A DNA stretch of 64,000 nt from Pseudoscleropodium purum (GCA_963969395.1 OZ017798.1:17724173-17788172); one strand, 5' to 3'. Shown: positions 51,070-64,000, counted from the first letter of the stretch. A program made the numbers and translations. Notes: a model not told the origin generated them from the letters alone.

Positions 51070-53329
51070 TGTATTTTAATATGCACAAAAATGATTTAGG
51101 ATTCAATTGATTCAATCAAAAGTTCAATATCTTTATTCTTTGGCCAAATCACCTTCAAATAGCTATAAAAAAAAATTCAATTTTGAAAATTTTTATTGGC
51201 TTGTAAAATGGATATAAACTAGATTTTTTCTACTTCATTTTAGTAGTTAACATTGAAAACAAAAAAAATCATTTTAAATCCTAAAATTAGGTTTGAAGTA
51301 AAGGAAACAAGTAGTTTGAGACAAATGAAAAAAACAAAAGGAAAAAGTATTATGGAATGGAAGGAGTATAGTACATATGGTGGGCACATTATTCTCAAAC
51401 TACAAAGGTTTAGAAGCCTAATTCTAGATAGGAAAAGGTATTTTTTGGTATTTGAAATAGAAGGTGCATGAATTGAGATATATTAGAGTAAAAAAAGTTC
51501 ATGTTAATGTTATGCCAAATCAAATGATACATGGCATTGCCAATTTGAATCATTAATGCATATATTACATCTTTTAGAAGCTAAAACATGGCACTATTTC
51601 AATATTTTAGGTGTATGTGTTGTATATTGAGCTTAATGAGGTTTAGATGTTATAATGACATCCAAATCAAATATGATCACTTTTTAACTATCAATCAAGT
51701 GGCATATGTCGTGATATTTTAGAACATAATTTGTATTTGTAAGACTAAGTCAAATACAATATCTTGTATACCAATTCCTACAAAACCATAGTCATATTCT
51801 ATCATCTCTTATAGTTCTTATAATGTTAATTATTACGTTTCATTTCTTTTATGGTTATCATTTATTGATTCTAAGTGAATACAATAGTAGATTTTTAATG
51901 GAAAAAAAGATCCAAGTTTCAAACATTATGTGAATTGTAAAAATATTAATATTAGATAAAATTTAGTTTTGAAAATAAAATTTCAAAGAAAAATACATTT
52001 AAATTAATATGGAAAAGGTCCCTAATTAACACCTTTCAAGAAAATTCTTTAAACTGAATTCATATTCATAATGCTTGATTTTTATAAAGTTGATTCAAAA
52101 ATGCTAAATCCTTTATCTTATTTAGATTTTTGGCATATTCAACCATATAACCTCTAAGTTTGCTTTTTTAATACATGTCTTTTTATAATTCAAATTTTTT
52201 TTTTGACTAATTGCAAGATTAAATGATTGAATCATTATTTAAAGTTGAATCTTTCAATCTTTACAAATAAACAAGCTTATCCAAAATCTTCAAGATTTAA
52301 AAATCCTACTTTGATGATTGAGATGATGAAACAAATTGAGAATGCAAGAATATATTCAACCATAAGTCCTCAATTTATTCTTAAAAAGTAATTAAAAATA
52401 AGAATAGAAAATAGTATTGAAAATTCTACATTATTTAGGAAATTTAAAAAATGTTGGTTCTAATGATAAATAGTTTTGACAAAACATTATTTCTTCTCTT
52501 TGTTGATCTTCATAAAATAATTTTAGTAAGAAAAATATTTCTAATAACTACTAGGAGTGAAGAAGGGATATATAGACTTCACATTTTTTTGTGGGACTTA
52601 ACCACTATTTTATCCATTTAGGAACATTTTGAGTATAAATTGTCAAAATCTACCATTTTCTTATGTATTGAGTGAAATGAGTAATTTTTTTAACTTCAAA
52701 AGTGCCAAATTGTATCAAACTATTTAGAAAGTTAAAAAACAAACAAATTATAAACATATAAATTTGCAAAAAATACAACATTATTTTGAAGATAAATGAA
52801 ATAAGTCATTTAGAAGGCTTAAATTTATAATACAAACTTTCTTGTGATTGGGTGTCTAGGGAATGATAACAAAGACTTCTGAATACATTCTAGCATTATT
52901 AAGGACTCATCCCAAAAGAAAATTTATACCAATAGTGAAGAAAAGGTGGGGTATAAATTTTGATTATGGGATTAAGGAAAAGTTGAAAATACAATCCATA
53001 TGATGATAAACAATCTTCCCAAGGTTGAGAGTTGATTCACATGAAGGGACGAAATATAACTCTTACTTTACAAGATAGGAAAACATTACCCTACTAAGCT
53101 GGTTTATTTTCCAATAGTTGTTTACTTTGAATTTTATAATTCTTTAATGATAATATCATCATTTCAATATCATTGCCCTTTATGTCATTAGATAGGGGAG
53201 AAGAGTTACTCCCTTGATGCAAATACTTGGAATAAAGAATTTTAAATTTATTTTTATTGACCCTCATTCCCCTTCAAAGCAAACTAAAGTTAAGGTAAAC
53301 TACCCCATTCTAGACTATATGAGGATAAG

Positions 53330-53625
53330 CTCATTGTGGGCAAGGGCTTTTTTTTGGCTTTATAGTGTCAAATTGCACCAGAAAAAAATAATTTGGCTAA
53401 AAAATGATAACAATTTTTGAAGTTTTTTGTCAAAAAACTTCAAATTAAGAAAAATCTTGAATGAAATTGCCAAATTGTGGATGAAAACAAAATTATAGAT
53501 ATGTGGTTTATACTAATGTGATATTTTCTATCCAATATATCGATGAATGTTGAAATTTGGAGCACCTCTATAACATTTTCTATTGCCACTTTGCCACTTC
53601 ATAAAAAATGAAAAAAAAAGTCCTG
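53330..53625. repeat. Dispersed AT-rich repeat, copy 2
   Basis: Direct-orientation relative of 44755-45060, sharing AAATTGCACCA, GAAATTGCCAAATTGTGGAT and AAAACAAAATTATAGATAT in the same order. It ends close to the GC rise that marks the SMC1 promoter region. Confidence 0.6.
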
Positions 53626-53640
53626 TTGTGGGCTAAATTA

Positions 53641-55196
53641 TGTTAGTGACAAGAGCACTGTAGGCTGGGTCCGTCACTTTCCTATACGAGCAACAATCTA
53701 CAGTCTAGTTAGAAAATCTTAGAATCTTCGTAACTTATACATATCGAAACTCCCCAAGGACATGCCAGAAAGAACGGAGCACCACTCCTGTCGCAATCGT
53801 CGCTCTCGTCTCCCGCGCAACAGCACCTCGCACAGCACCACAGGGGACGCGACCAGTTCCAAAATTATTTTCCCCGCGAACTGAAGAGCGTCATGCTGCG
53901 GAACTTTTTGGCTTGCAAGCAATTTTATTCCCGTCGCTCTGCGCATTCTTCAGCGCTTCTGGCCTTCAAATCCAACGGCGGGCTAATTTTACGGTGTACG
54001 TCGAGTGCGGGAAAACCATCGCCGAGGTAATGTATGCTCTGCACCTTTTGTGTTTTGTGTTTGTGTGCCTGGTGCGAAGTATAGAGCGGCGCTTGTAATG
54101 CTTTCTCTAATTGCATGAATTGAATGGAGAAATTCGAGTTTTCTGCGATTATAAATTTTTTAGCCGGAGCTTGCGGTTGTTGAGAGTTGACTCCGATTGT
54201 AAGACTTGCTTGGTGTGAAGACTAGTGATTTTCTTAGGTTTTTTCTCGCCGTGAATGTACCCTCTAATTAGCTGCCATCCTGTTGCCGTGCGACTGGGGT
54301 TTTGAGGTTGTAAAGGAACCTCCTCGTGTTTTCCAGACGGTTTAAGTCACTTTAAGAGGTTATTGTCAGCTCCTCACGAAATTTTCCATGTTTGATTGAG
54401 TTTCTCTGAGGTTTTCAGTTGCTGTAAGTTCCGAGGAGAGTGCTCAGCTGTGCTTATTTGGCTGCGTGAATACATAGTCATATTCCTCTCTAAGAAAATC
54501 ATGTCTATATCGCCTTTCTGAATGAATAAATATAGTCCAGAGGCTTTGTGAGTCTTCTTATGGTCTATTGGAGCCGTAAATTGAAGTTTTGTTTATTAAC
54601 GATCCTTTGTAAGCTCTCTGTGGCGTGGATCTTTTGTTTAACATCCGTCTTATGTGCAATTGTTGCTTCGAGTGGTTTGATTTTCTTCAAGAACTCTCTT
54701 TACTTAACCTCTGAATCGAGAATATATGATCGTAATAGCTGTTTCTAGATTGGATTCTGGACTGTAAACGATCTCCTGTTTAGCTGGTGTTTGTCAATGT
54801 TTGGAATTTTTTTGATATTTTCTTGTGAAATCGTTGTCGGCCAGTAATGGACGAGGTAATCATGCAGTGGACAACAAATTTTATTGCAGTGTTGTGTGTG
54901 ATGCATCTTCACCTTATTCTGTAAACCTTGTCTTAAATCCTCTTTACTTTTCCGTCTTTCATGTCACAGTTTCTTGGCGATAGTTTGCATTTGAAGATGC
55001 TTTGCTTCCTCTGCTTGCGGGGCCTACTTACTTCTTCGGTACCTCCTTTCTTATCATCTGTATTTGATTTTGGCAGATAATCGTCAAGTGCTGATGTTCG
55101 TACTTTGCGAATGTGATCGTCTCCCAAGATTCAAACACTAGACGCATGAAGTAAGAAGTGTAAGGTGCGCTCAGATAAGAAGCGTGAGTGTTCACG
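53641..55196 (+). promoter_or_regulatory. SMC1 promoter and 5' leader, possibly with a leader intron
   Basis: GC content rises from about 53.65 kb. A GCCGAG|GTAATG donor at 54027 and a pyrimidine-rich TTTTGGCAG acceptor ending at 55076 could define a 1-kb intron in the 5' untranslated region, a common arrangement for plant housekeeping genes. The sequence between holds only short frames. Inferred from splice-like sites alone. Confidence 0.35.
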
Positions 55197-58100
55197 ATGC
55201 CTGCCCCTGTAAACCCCGGGAGGATTGAAAGGCTCGAGATAGAGAATTTCAAGTCATACAAGGGTCATCAAGTTGTTGGGCCGTTCAAGAACTTTACGGC
55301 CATCATCGGACCTAATGGAGCCGGGAAGTCTAATCTCATGGATGCTATCAGTTTTGTCCTCGGTGTGCGATCTATGCAGCTACGAGGTGCGCAACTGAAA
55401 GATTTGTTGTACGCTTACGACGACAAAGACAGGGAACAGAGGGGGAGAAAAGCGTTTGTGAAGCTTGTCTTTATCACTGGGAATGGGGAGGAGATGGAAT
55501 TTACTAGGACGATTTCGAGCAGCGGTTCCAGTGAGTACCGCATCAACAACAGAACCGTTACATGGGACGTCTACAACAACACGATGAAGAGTCTTGGAAT
55601 CCTTGTGAAGGCCCGAAACTTTCTCGTTTTTCAGGTATTATATTCGTTGCCTATTGTTTTTTCCTTTATCGAGTGAGCAGCTGTCGACGACGGACCAAAT
55701 TTTCAGAGATAGGTTGCTTTCGTAATGGGTTCGACTTGTGAATCGAGAGGATGCATCTTTCCTTAGCTTCGGTGATTGGTGTACTGTAATCTGAGTGGCC
55801 AATATGTTGTGGTGAATGATTGTACAGGGAGATGTGGAATCAATTGCATCCAAGAATCCCAAGGAGCTGACGGGACTCTTCGAGCAGATTTCGGGCTCAG
55901 AAGAGTTAAAGAAGGACTATGAAGAATTGGAGGTCCAAAAGGCACGGGCGGAGGAGGCAACGGTCTTTATGTGGCAGAAGAAAAAGACGGTCGCTGCCGA
56001 GAGGAAGCAGAAGAAAGAACAGAAAGAGGAGGCCGAAAAGCATCTTCGACTTCAGGGAGAGTTGGTAAGTGTTTTCCTTTCCTGATTTGAAGATATAGCT
56101 TGAAAGATTTAATAGGCCTTCAATTCCAGAGTTCCTGTGTTTCATACGCTGTGATGACCTGGGTACCTTTGGAAGCTGAATATTTTACGATTTACCCACA
56201 TCTCTATGGGCATGAATTCCTGCCTGACTCACTTGATTCTGCCGCAGAAAGCGTTGAAGATGGAGCACGCTCTGTGGGAACTATTCAACATTGAAAAAGA
56301 TGTGGCGAGCACTTTAGCGCAGCTTGAGGTGGACAGAGCAACTTTGCAGGAGCTTAACCTCGAGCAAGAACAACTCGAAGCAGAAATCAAAGCCAAAAAG
56401 AAGAATCAAGCAGTGTTTTCGAAAGAGTCTCTTTTGCTGGAGAAGAAAATAGTCAAAAAGAAAGGGGAATTGGACAAGAAGGTCGGGTATATTTGGTCCG
56501 AGTCACACCCGTTGTCTGTTGAGAAAAGTCTCCAACATTCTGTGTATGTGCGACACTATTGTCTCCTTGCTTTCAATCTGTTTCTTTTTAAATGCTTACC
56601 GTTGGCTTTAATCGCACTTTTTTCCTGTACTTGTAGAGCCCGGAGCTGCTGAAAACGAAAGAAGAAATCTCCCGAATTTCTCAGAAAATCAAGAACTGTG
56701 AAAAGGACCTCGAAAAGAAAAAGGAAGACAAGAGAAAGCAGGGAAGCCAGATCGAGAATCTGCAGCGAAGTCTGCAGGATGTTACGCATTCCATGAATGA
56801 CCTTATTGCGCAACAAGACCGAGAGGGTGAAGGACGCCTGCATCTTGCGGAGAATCAGATGATGGAGTATCACCGAATGTGAGAACATTGATGTTACTAG
56901 TCGTGTCTGCTTTGTAAGCTTGATGGACAGGTCATTGTTTCTGTTTGCTTCTGGGACCTCTTCAGTTTGTTAACAGTAAAGTCCTAGTTCTAAGTTACAG
57001 TCCCGTGTCATTCGATTTCCTTGCGCTCACAGTAAGGAGGAAGCGGGCACAAGAACTGCTAAGCTGAGGCAAGAGAAGGAGGTCCAAGATCGGCACCTGC
57101 AAGCAGATGTAGAAGCCCTGAAGAATCTTGAGGAAAATCTTCGACAACTCACCGATAGGGATCAACAGCTTGCAGCTCAGGTAAGGTTACACGGAAGAGT
57201 AGCCAGTTGCATGTGTAGCACATGTCAGATATTGCCGTAATACTAATTTCTATGGTAGAGGATGGGAATCTAGATGGGTGCATTTCAAGAGTGGACCACA
57301 TATACGTACTATTAAGCAGGGATGTTTCTTGCTCCCTATTTTGCTCGACCCCTTGCTCAACCTTTACTTCGAACTTGTGTTTCTGTATGTGAGGACGAAG
57401 ATGTGTGTTTTTTGTCTTGAACCGCATTATGAATGTGAACGGTGTGTCATAGTGGCGTCTGCTTGTGTATATTACAAAACCTGTGGCCCATGTGTCCGGT
57501 CATTTGGATATCGGGATTTCCAGTGGACCAGGTTAATCATGCTTTAATCATGCATTAATCTGCTCAATGACGTCACCATGTTTTGTTGTTGACTCCAGGA
57601 GGAACAAACACAATCTCGCTTGATCAGGTGTACGGAGGCATATGCAAAACACGTTGAGGATCTTGGATTGGCTCAGAAAGAACTCTCGGATATGCAAGAC
57701 AGACATCGGAAGTCCAAGTACCTACCTAAACCAATATTTGCGGAGAGTGTTGATAAGACCTTCCAAAGAATAGCAACAATTTTGAGAAGCCCACCAGAAC
57801 ACCACACCGTAAATTTCTTTAGAATGTGGAATCGTCCGTCCGTACACCGTTTATCTCAACTACTGCGAGATGCACTAATTGATTTGCATCGCTTTTCTCT
57901 TCTAGAATTATTTTTATTTTTATCTTTTTGATGACTTGTGGGAAATGAAGACATTTCCTTCGACCGAGATTCGTGAAAATAATAAAAATAATAAGTATTC
58001 GAATACTAAAAAATGTAATATAAAACAATTAGGGCGTCTTGCAGTACCTGTAATTGAAATAATCGGTGTAGTTCGATAGGCATGGGCCCCGAGGTAGATG

Positions 58101-61100
58101 CTTTTGACAAATTTAATCCTTTTCTGAATTTGTCTCCCTGTCTCGTGATTGTCGTTGACTTACCTCTCAAAAAGCAAGAGCCGCTTTTTTAATTATTGTT
58201 TTGATTTTGCTGATAGGACCCGCTCCGAGAGCTTGAGAGCCAAACTGGATGAGATTGAGAACCAGCTACGAGAACTGAAGGCTGACAAGAGGGAGAATGA
58301 AAGAGACAAAAGGAATGCAGAAGCCGTCGCAAGTTTGAAGCGTTTGTTTCCTGGTGTGCATGGGCGTATGACAGATCTTTGCAGACCTACACAGAAGAAA
58401 TTCAATCTGGCTGTGACTGTGGCCATGGGTAGGTACATGGATGCAGTTGTGGTGGAGGACGACAGTACTGGAAAGGAGTGCATCAAGGTAGGTCTCAGTG
58501 GTACTGCCTGTCTTCTTGCAGTAACTGTTGCGTGACGCTTTAAGGTTGCAGGGTGCAGGTCGCGGCCTACCGCCGTGTTAGACTTTTCAGCTGGGGCGTA
58601 GCCTTAAGGTTAAATTGTCTTTTGTTGGATTAGATTGAAATTCTAGATTGAAATTGTATCAGTTGCACTTTTCATGTGCATTTTGAAATTCGTGATGCAA
58701 CGTGACGGCAACTTGCTAATACTCTCCTTTCTGGTGCGGTCAGTACTTGAAGGAGCATCGGTTGCAGCCTCAAACCTTCATTCCTCTGCAGTCAATTAGA
58801 GTGAAGCCCATTCAAGAAAGGTTGCGAACGCTTGGTGGCACAGCAAAGCTGGTCTACGATGTGATACAATATCCTTTTAACTGTGATACAAACCTTTGAC
58901 CTCCTCTTTCCTATCTGGTCCGCAGCTCTCTAATTGTGTTGTCTTGAGTCGTTCTGTGCCTCTTTCTCTTAGCCTTTTGTCTCCGTTTCGGTATTCTCAC
59001 CTGGCAATAGCGGAAATACGCACTTTTACTCGGTCGTATTTCTGGGTTGGTTAAGCCTTTTTGCTTGGCTGAGCTGCCAAGGTCTCTTCCGGAACGTATT
59101 TTGTTTTGATATCTCTGTACAATGCGTTCTATTGTGGAGCTATGACCAATAGTCAATCAGTGAATCGGCTTACGAAAAAGCATTCTGTACTGTTATGGGT
59201 CTGGTGATGTAATGATAATTTTACGTTCATCGGTCTAGATTGTTCTTTTCTTGACTGTCCTTACATTCGATCCAGCTCTAGAGAGAGCTCTTCTTTATGC
59301 GGTTGGCAACACTTTGGTGTGCGATCGTTTGGACGAAGCCAAGAGACTTTCTTGGGGCCATGAGCGCCACAAAGGTTACCTCCCTATATTCTCGCTTACA
59401 TTTTCATTGTAACTCAGTAATACATGATTTGTCAGATATGCTTGTTTTCTTTATAATGAAGTGTAGAATTGCATGACTGAAACCACGTATTTATTGAATA
59501 CCGTGTACCTTTTTTTGTGCTATCAATCGTTGGAAATTTGTATATTTTTTGTCATGATGCAAGTTTTATCTTGTGACATCTTGATTTGCATTCGCAGTTG
59601 TTACGTATGATGGGACTCTTCTAGCGAAGTCGGGCACAATGACTGGAGGTGTTAGTGGGGGCATGGAATCAAGGTCCCAAAAATGGGATAAACAAGCAGT
59701 TGAAGGTGCGGTTAGTGGCGATTCTTTTAAAAGGAGAGATTCGTGTTTAACTTGGCAATGTGAATTGATGTGGAGCTTAAATGATGTTACCTACTTAATT
59801 AGGAACACGGTGCTATGGACACTGCTGCATGGTTGGAAGTTTTCGTAGCTTTATTTCAGTTTTTCACTATATTTATGCTTTATGTAAACTTCTAACTTAT
59901 TTGGAAGGGTCTCGATGTGTGTTTTTTCTAACTGTTGGGCATTTGGTCCTGGGTATATCTCAATTTGGAACGACTGACTTTCCTGTGGGCTGATGTTATT
60001 GGTATACCATTACAGCGCTGAAGATGAGTAAGGAACGCTTTGAAAATGAGATGACAGAGCTTGGATCATCTCGGGATATGTCAGGCAGGGAATCTGAGGC
60101 AGCCGGAAGAATTAGTGGCCTAGAAAAAAAGAGACAATTTGTCACCTCGGATAAGGTATATCTACTTATTGCTTGAGAGAGATTATCAGGCTTTGTTTGA
60201 AAGTATTCTAAATTCCAGAGATACTACATGAAGAGTTAATATTCTTCAGCTTGAATGCGGTTGTGAATCTGAGGAGAACTGTCTTGTTTACGGTGACCAC
60301 CCGACAATCCTTAACTCCTTGCTTCCACACGATTGTGCTAGAAATCCATCGATGACAAGCTTGCAAGGCTTGCGCAAGAGCGGGCCACCAATACGATTCA
60401 GATAGAGAAGCACAGACCCGAAATCATTCAGGTTATACTCTGTCTTTTCATGGTCTTCCATCTTATACCTGCTTGCATAGATTCATGTACAGTAGTGCTG
60501 CAGTGTTGTGACTTCTGTAGTTAAAAGTCGTGCACAAGTTTGTTAATGTAGATCGTATGTGTTGCAACTTTCGAGTTGGATGAAATGAGAAATGTGACAT
60601 CCAGTAATTTGTACATCTTCTATCTGGTGGCAATGAAATGTTCTTCCTCTCATTTTTACTGTATCAAAGAGGGGCTCCCAGTGATGCGTTTCACTAATAT
60701 TTTGTGGATGTATGGTCTCTGCAGCTCCAGAATGCTATAAGCACCAAGAGCAGAGAGGTTGCGGAGCTTGAAAGTCACATCAACAACATTATTGACCGCA
60801 TCTACAGAGATTTTAGTGCTTCTGTCGGTGTTGCAAACATACGGGAGTACGAAGAAAATCAGCTTCGTGCTGCCCAAGAGTACGCTGAGCGAAAGATGAG
60901 CCTAAGTAGTCAGATTTCGAAACTCAGAAATCAGTGAGTTCAACGCTTCCCTTTGTTCTCCTGTGCGGAAATTTTATTTAATGTGAAGATTGGTGGGTTT
61001 ATGTACAGTGATTAAACTGTTTTGTGCATCGTGTATGTTTCAATATTGAGTATTGGCATTGTAACCCTCAGGCTAGAGTACGAACAGAGGAAAGATCATG

Positions 61101-63247
61101 ATGGACCTATTCGGAAGATGTCAGATACGCTCTCTGCTTTGAGGGACGAGCTTGTGAAAGTGGAGAGCAGAGAAGCACAAGTCAAAGCAGAAATAGAGGA
61201 GCTAAGTGGGCAGGTTGAGAAATTTAGGGAAGATATGGTTGAGCTGAAGAGTAAAGCTGATGGTGTTGAAGAGGAGATACAAGAACTGAAGAAGCGAGGA
61301 AGCAGTGACACCACCAGACTTGGAAATGTTAAGCGGCAGATGACAGTCAAGGTAGAAACTCAAGTTCATTTACCTTGACAAAGTGTGTGCCAAGTGTGTG
61401 ATGCCAGGAATCTCTGAGTCACTTTAGCTTCACAGGATCTGGAATGTATGTAGTCGTTTTTTAGTTCATCTTTTATCTGGGTCTTTGATCACATTCCTAT
61501 CTCGGAAATGTGGCTTTGCTAGTCTATTGCTGTGTATGTTGTAGATTTGAATAATCCGCTGTTTTACATTGATATTATAATCAGTTAGTGTTCACTTTGT
61601 TGGCTTGACCACGGCTTCTTGTTCTGCTTATGTAGTAGAGATTCTTGTCGCGTGTGGTGCTCTAAATGTTTCAAGTGCTCCAGGAAACCCAACTCGAGCA
61701 ATTGAATGCGACGAAACAAGGAATTTGTGACACTTGTGAACTGGATCAGATCAAGCTGCCTACAACGGATTCCTCCATGGACATAGACTCTGCCGGCTCC
61801 TCTCAGCAAACACGAACAAATGTATCTTTTGATTTTTCAAAACTCGACAGGATTCACCGACAGGTAGAATTCACCTTGACCTTTTGATCTGAGCTGCTAT
61901 ATTTTATGTACGTCCGCCCTGTGAAATTTCTTTACACGTTGTCTAATATGAGTCGAGTTCCCAGGACCTTAGACCAGCAGAGAAGGAGAGGATGGAATCG
62001 GAGTTCAGAGCCAAGATGGATGCAATATCTTCTGAGATAGAGAGGACAGCTCCAAATTTGAAGGCGCTAGATCAGTATGAAAGTTTGCGTGAAAAGGAGA
62101 GAGAATTCAACGAAGAATTTGATGCTGCACGGAGGGCTGGGAAGGAGGTTGCGGACAAATACAACGCGGTGAAGCAGCAGAGGTGAGGATCGGACGCAAT
62201 GTGGAGAAAATATGCAGGATGTGTCGCTGATATACGAGAAGTGCTATTTATTAGTACGGCCTGGCCTTAGGTGTTTGAATATCATGAATTGGAGCGTTTG
62301 CATAGTTGTAGTGCTCTGAACATGAAGTCATGAACCTGATGTTTTTGGTAGGTTAGAAGTGTGATCTCATTCTAAAATGCAGTGTCACATGTGTGGTGAT
62401 TCCTGTGTCTTTTGCGTGCAGATACATTAAGTTCATGGATGCATTCAACCACATCTCGGTGAACATCAATGCAATATACAAACAGCTAACGCAGAGCACC
62501 ACCCACCCATTAGGAGGCACTGCGTACTTGAGTTTAGAGAGTGAGGATGAACCATATCTGAATGGTATCAAGTATACAGCCATGCCTCCCACAAAGCGAT
62601 TTCGGGATATGGAACAACTGTCTGGTGGAGAGAAAACTGTAGCCGCTCTTGCGCTTCTATTCGCCATTCACAGGTACTACCAAATGCCGGTTCACCCTTA
62701 TGTTATGTGACTGTTAGCTAACAAAAGTTTTTGGGCAGTATTGAACTGAATTTTAAGAACTGGGCTATCATTTTGGCGATTTGCTTCTCACCTTGGTGGA
62801 GCAGAGTTGGTTGCTGAACCTTGACGGTTGGCATTTTTGCGCAGCTTTCGGCCATCTCCATTTTTTGTCCTTGACGAGGTGGATGCTGCTTTGGACAACC
62901 TGAATGTAGCCAAAGTAGCTGCTTACATCCGCGCCAAATCACGTTCAGAGGTCAAAGACGGTGATGGTGGAAAGGGAATAGGATTTCAAAGTGTCGTGAT
63001 TTCACTGAAAGACACATTCTATGACAAGGCCGATGCTTTGATTGGGGTGTATCGAGACCAAAGGTAAGTATTGTCATGTGTGGCAGTCCTTTTTTTTTTA
63101 AGTTCACTTTCACAACTGATTCACTGGAAAATTCTCTTAAATTCTCATTCACTTTTGTGTGCTTGCTAACCCTCTTGGCTGCTGTGTCTGTTGTGCAGTT
63201 GTTCAAGGACGTTGACCTTTGACCTAGGGAAGTATGGTGGCCTGTGA
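55197..63247 (+). CDS. SMC1: Cohesin subunit SMC1 (structural maintenance of chromosomes 1)
   Basis: ATPase arm of the cohesin ring that holds sister chromatids together and acts in DNA repair; nuclear. Nineteen exons: 55197-55634, 55828-56064, 56248-56481, 56637-56878, 57033-57180, 57599-57717, 58217-58487, 58744-58868, 59265-59374, 59598-59705, 60016-60155, 60342-60431, 60725-60933, 61072-61351, 61684-61863, 61965-62182, 62422-62673, 62845-63063, 63199-63247. The total is 1222 aa, the usual SMC1 length, with every phase consistent. Walker [10 protein letters not shown] (38-46) and [17 protein letters not shown] are at the N-terminal head, followed by a coiled coil. The hinge (about 510-665) has [28 protein letters not shown] and [16 protein letters not shown] second coil leads to the C-terminal head with signature [15 protein letters not shown] (from 1116) and Walker [13 protein letters not shown] (D1144). 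Eighteen introns include one AT-AC intron. It looks fully functional. Confidence 0.97.
58869..59264 (+). other. U12-type AT-AC intron (intron 8) of SMC1
   Basis: The intron starts ATATCCTTTT, the exact U12 AT-AC donor consensus. It ends CTTAC, with TTTTCTTGAC (branch A at 59254) ten bases before the end, within the short branch-to-acceptor distance of minor introns. The split codon is CA|A: GTG ATA CA joins A TTC GAT CCA, giving DVIQFDPALE, the conserved hinge sequence. No GT-AG pair in this interval restores the frame. Confidence 0.93.
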
Positions 63248-64000
63248 AAAGGGTATTTTAACGGAGGTCGATTCCCTTCCCATGCCTTGTAATATGTTAC
63301 TGCCCTACACATCTGCCTTAGTGTACATGATAGAAAGTGTTCTGATTTGGTGCTTTCCTCTTTGTAGCTATGGAATACATTTTCAATGTCGAGTTGTGGT
63401 TGCGTACCACCACTTACAGTATGCAAGTACTGCAAAATAAGAGCTAAACCAATGAGACTAAATGCGATGTTACTGATCGATTCACTGTAAAGTGCTTGCA
63501 TATTTTGATGAAAATTGCCCTGTTACAATTGTTAGCTGCATCACGCTAACAATCCGCCATTTCTAACTTGGAAACATTTCATTCTCTGTGCCAGAAGTAT
63601 CTCTTTTCTGTATTATGCTGGTGCCGAGTGATTTTAGTCATTCTGTATCATTCTATATCATTTTGTTGGGCCCTACCCTTTGGAAAGGGCCTGAGTCTCA
63701 CTAGCACAATACTTTCTACTTGTATGGTACGTACATCCCCAAGGGATCATTGATTGGAAATTGTTACATCTAGATTCCTGTGTGCATATTAATTTTGATA
63801 ATGGAAAAAGTTTGAACATTAGAACCTTGTCTGGATGTACGGTACACCTATCATTATCACCTTTGAAAATTCATCTTTTTTATTTAGTGGCCAAATAATG
63901 CATGGTATATTGCATTTGAATCCTTTGCACTTGCTTACACCGACAAGGAGTCTACTTCAAAGGTGTGTTATCTAATTTGGAAGAAACGACAAGTTTCACC
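63248..64000. other. 3' flank of SMC1
   Basis: Moderate-GC sequence after the stop codon, probably the 3' untranslated region followed by intergenic DNA. No further gene is recognisable before the window ends. Confidence 0.5.

Larger units (their letters stand above)
49770..53640. other. AT-rich gene-free interval left of SMC1
   Basis: From about 49.95 to 53.64 kb the DNA is very AT-rich with no convincing coding frame. It contains the uninterrupted relative of the repeat carrying TTAA element copy 3 (50380-50640), a 16-bp-arm palindrome (51037-51069) and the second copy of the dispersed repeat (53330-53625). Confidence 0.6.

Noticed and set aside
57278..57547. 89-codon frame rich in Cys inside SMC1
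   Set aside because: It lies wholly within the intron between exons 5 and 6; the flanking exons join in phase without it.
1..64000. tRNA genes, rRNA, CRISPR arrays, operons or phage-like modules
   Set aside because: No cloverleaf-like GGTTCGAATCC arms, rRNA cores or regularly spaced direct repeats were seen, and all genes are intron-rich eukaryotic loci.

Overview
This window is nuclear DNA from a land plant. Genes are split into many short exons joined by canonical GT-AG introns. They sit as moderately GC-rich islands in very AT-rich, repeat-laden intergenic DNA. Eight protein-coding loci can be read. The plant-type GABA transaminase, the DUF674 proteins, the FAM133-like protein and the plant/cyanobacterial-type metallophosphoesterase point to Viridiplantae. 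The small gene islands hint at a bryophyte or other non-seed plant, but that is a guess. All exon coordinates were derived by hand from reading frame, splice sites, phase and remembered family conservation; there is no transcript evidence.

Layout, left to right. (1) 108-5149, minus: gamma-aminobutyrate transaminase, 14 exons visible, with the C-terminus beyond the left edge. (2) 5.2-10.9 kb: AT-rich, no gene, with two TTAA-flanked transposon-like elements. (3) 10915-14779, minus: ODR4-like C-terminally anchored membrane protein, 10 exons, 522 aa. (4) 15-19.7 kb: AT-rich, with a third TTAA-flanked element. (5) 19802-21962 (perhaps to 22761), plus: DUF674 protein. (6) 22.8-29.4 kb: AT-rich, with a CACTA-type MITE, another inverted-repeat element and a perfect 17-bp palindrome. 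(7) 29469-32253, minus: a second DUF674 gene with a long C-terminal extension and an apparent lesion. (8) 34272-36634, plus: FAM133-like basic protein. (9) 38135-41562, minus: calcineurin-like metallophosphoesterase, 9 exons, 347 aa. (10) 41.6-45.7 kb: AT-rich, with an array of small hairpins. (11) 45820-47808, plus: condensation/BAHD-like acyltransferase-fold protein. (12) 48720-49769, minus: small SET-domain protein. (13) 49.8-53.6 kb: AT-rich repeats. (14) 55197-63247, plus: complete cohesin subunit SMC1, 19 exons, 1222 aa.

The genes do not form a pathway or operon; they are independent loci. Two are related: the DUF674 genes face each other about 7-8 kb apart and look like a duplicated pair, one simple and one extended and possibly decaying.

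The two strongest observations are in gene architecture and mobile DNA. SMC1 intron 8 has all the marks of a U12-dependent AT-AC intron: start ATATCCTTTT, branch site TTCTTGAC, end TTAC. Removing it is the only way to join the conserved hinge frame. The AT-rich spacers carry at least three copies of a non-autonomous element bounded by TTAA and a CCCCTAAAGTCCCA inverted repeat, a piggyBac-like arrangement. One copy interrupts a dispersed repeat whose apparent empty-site relative lies at about 50.4-50.64 kb.
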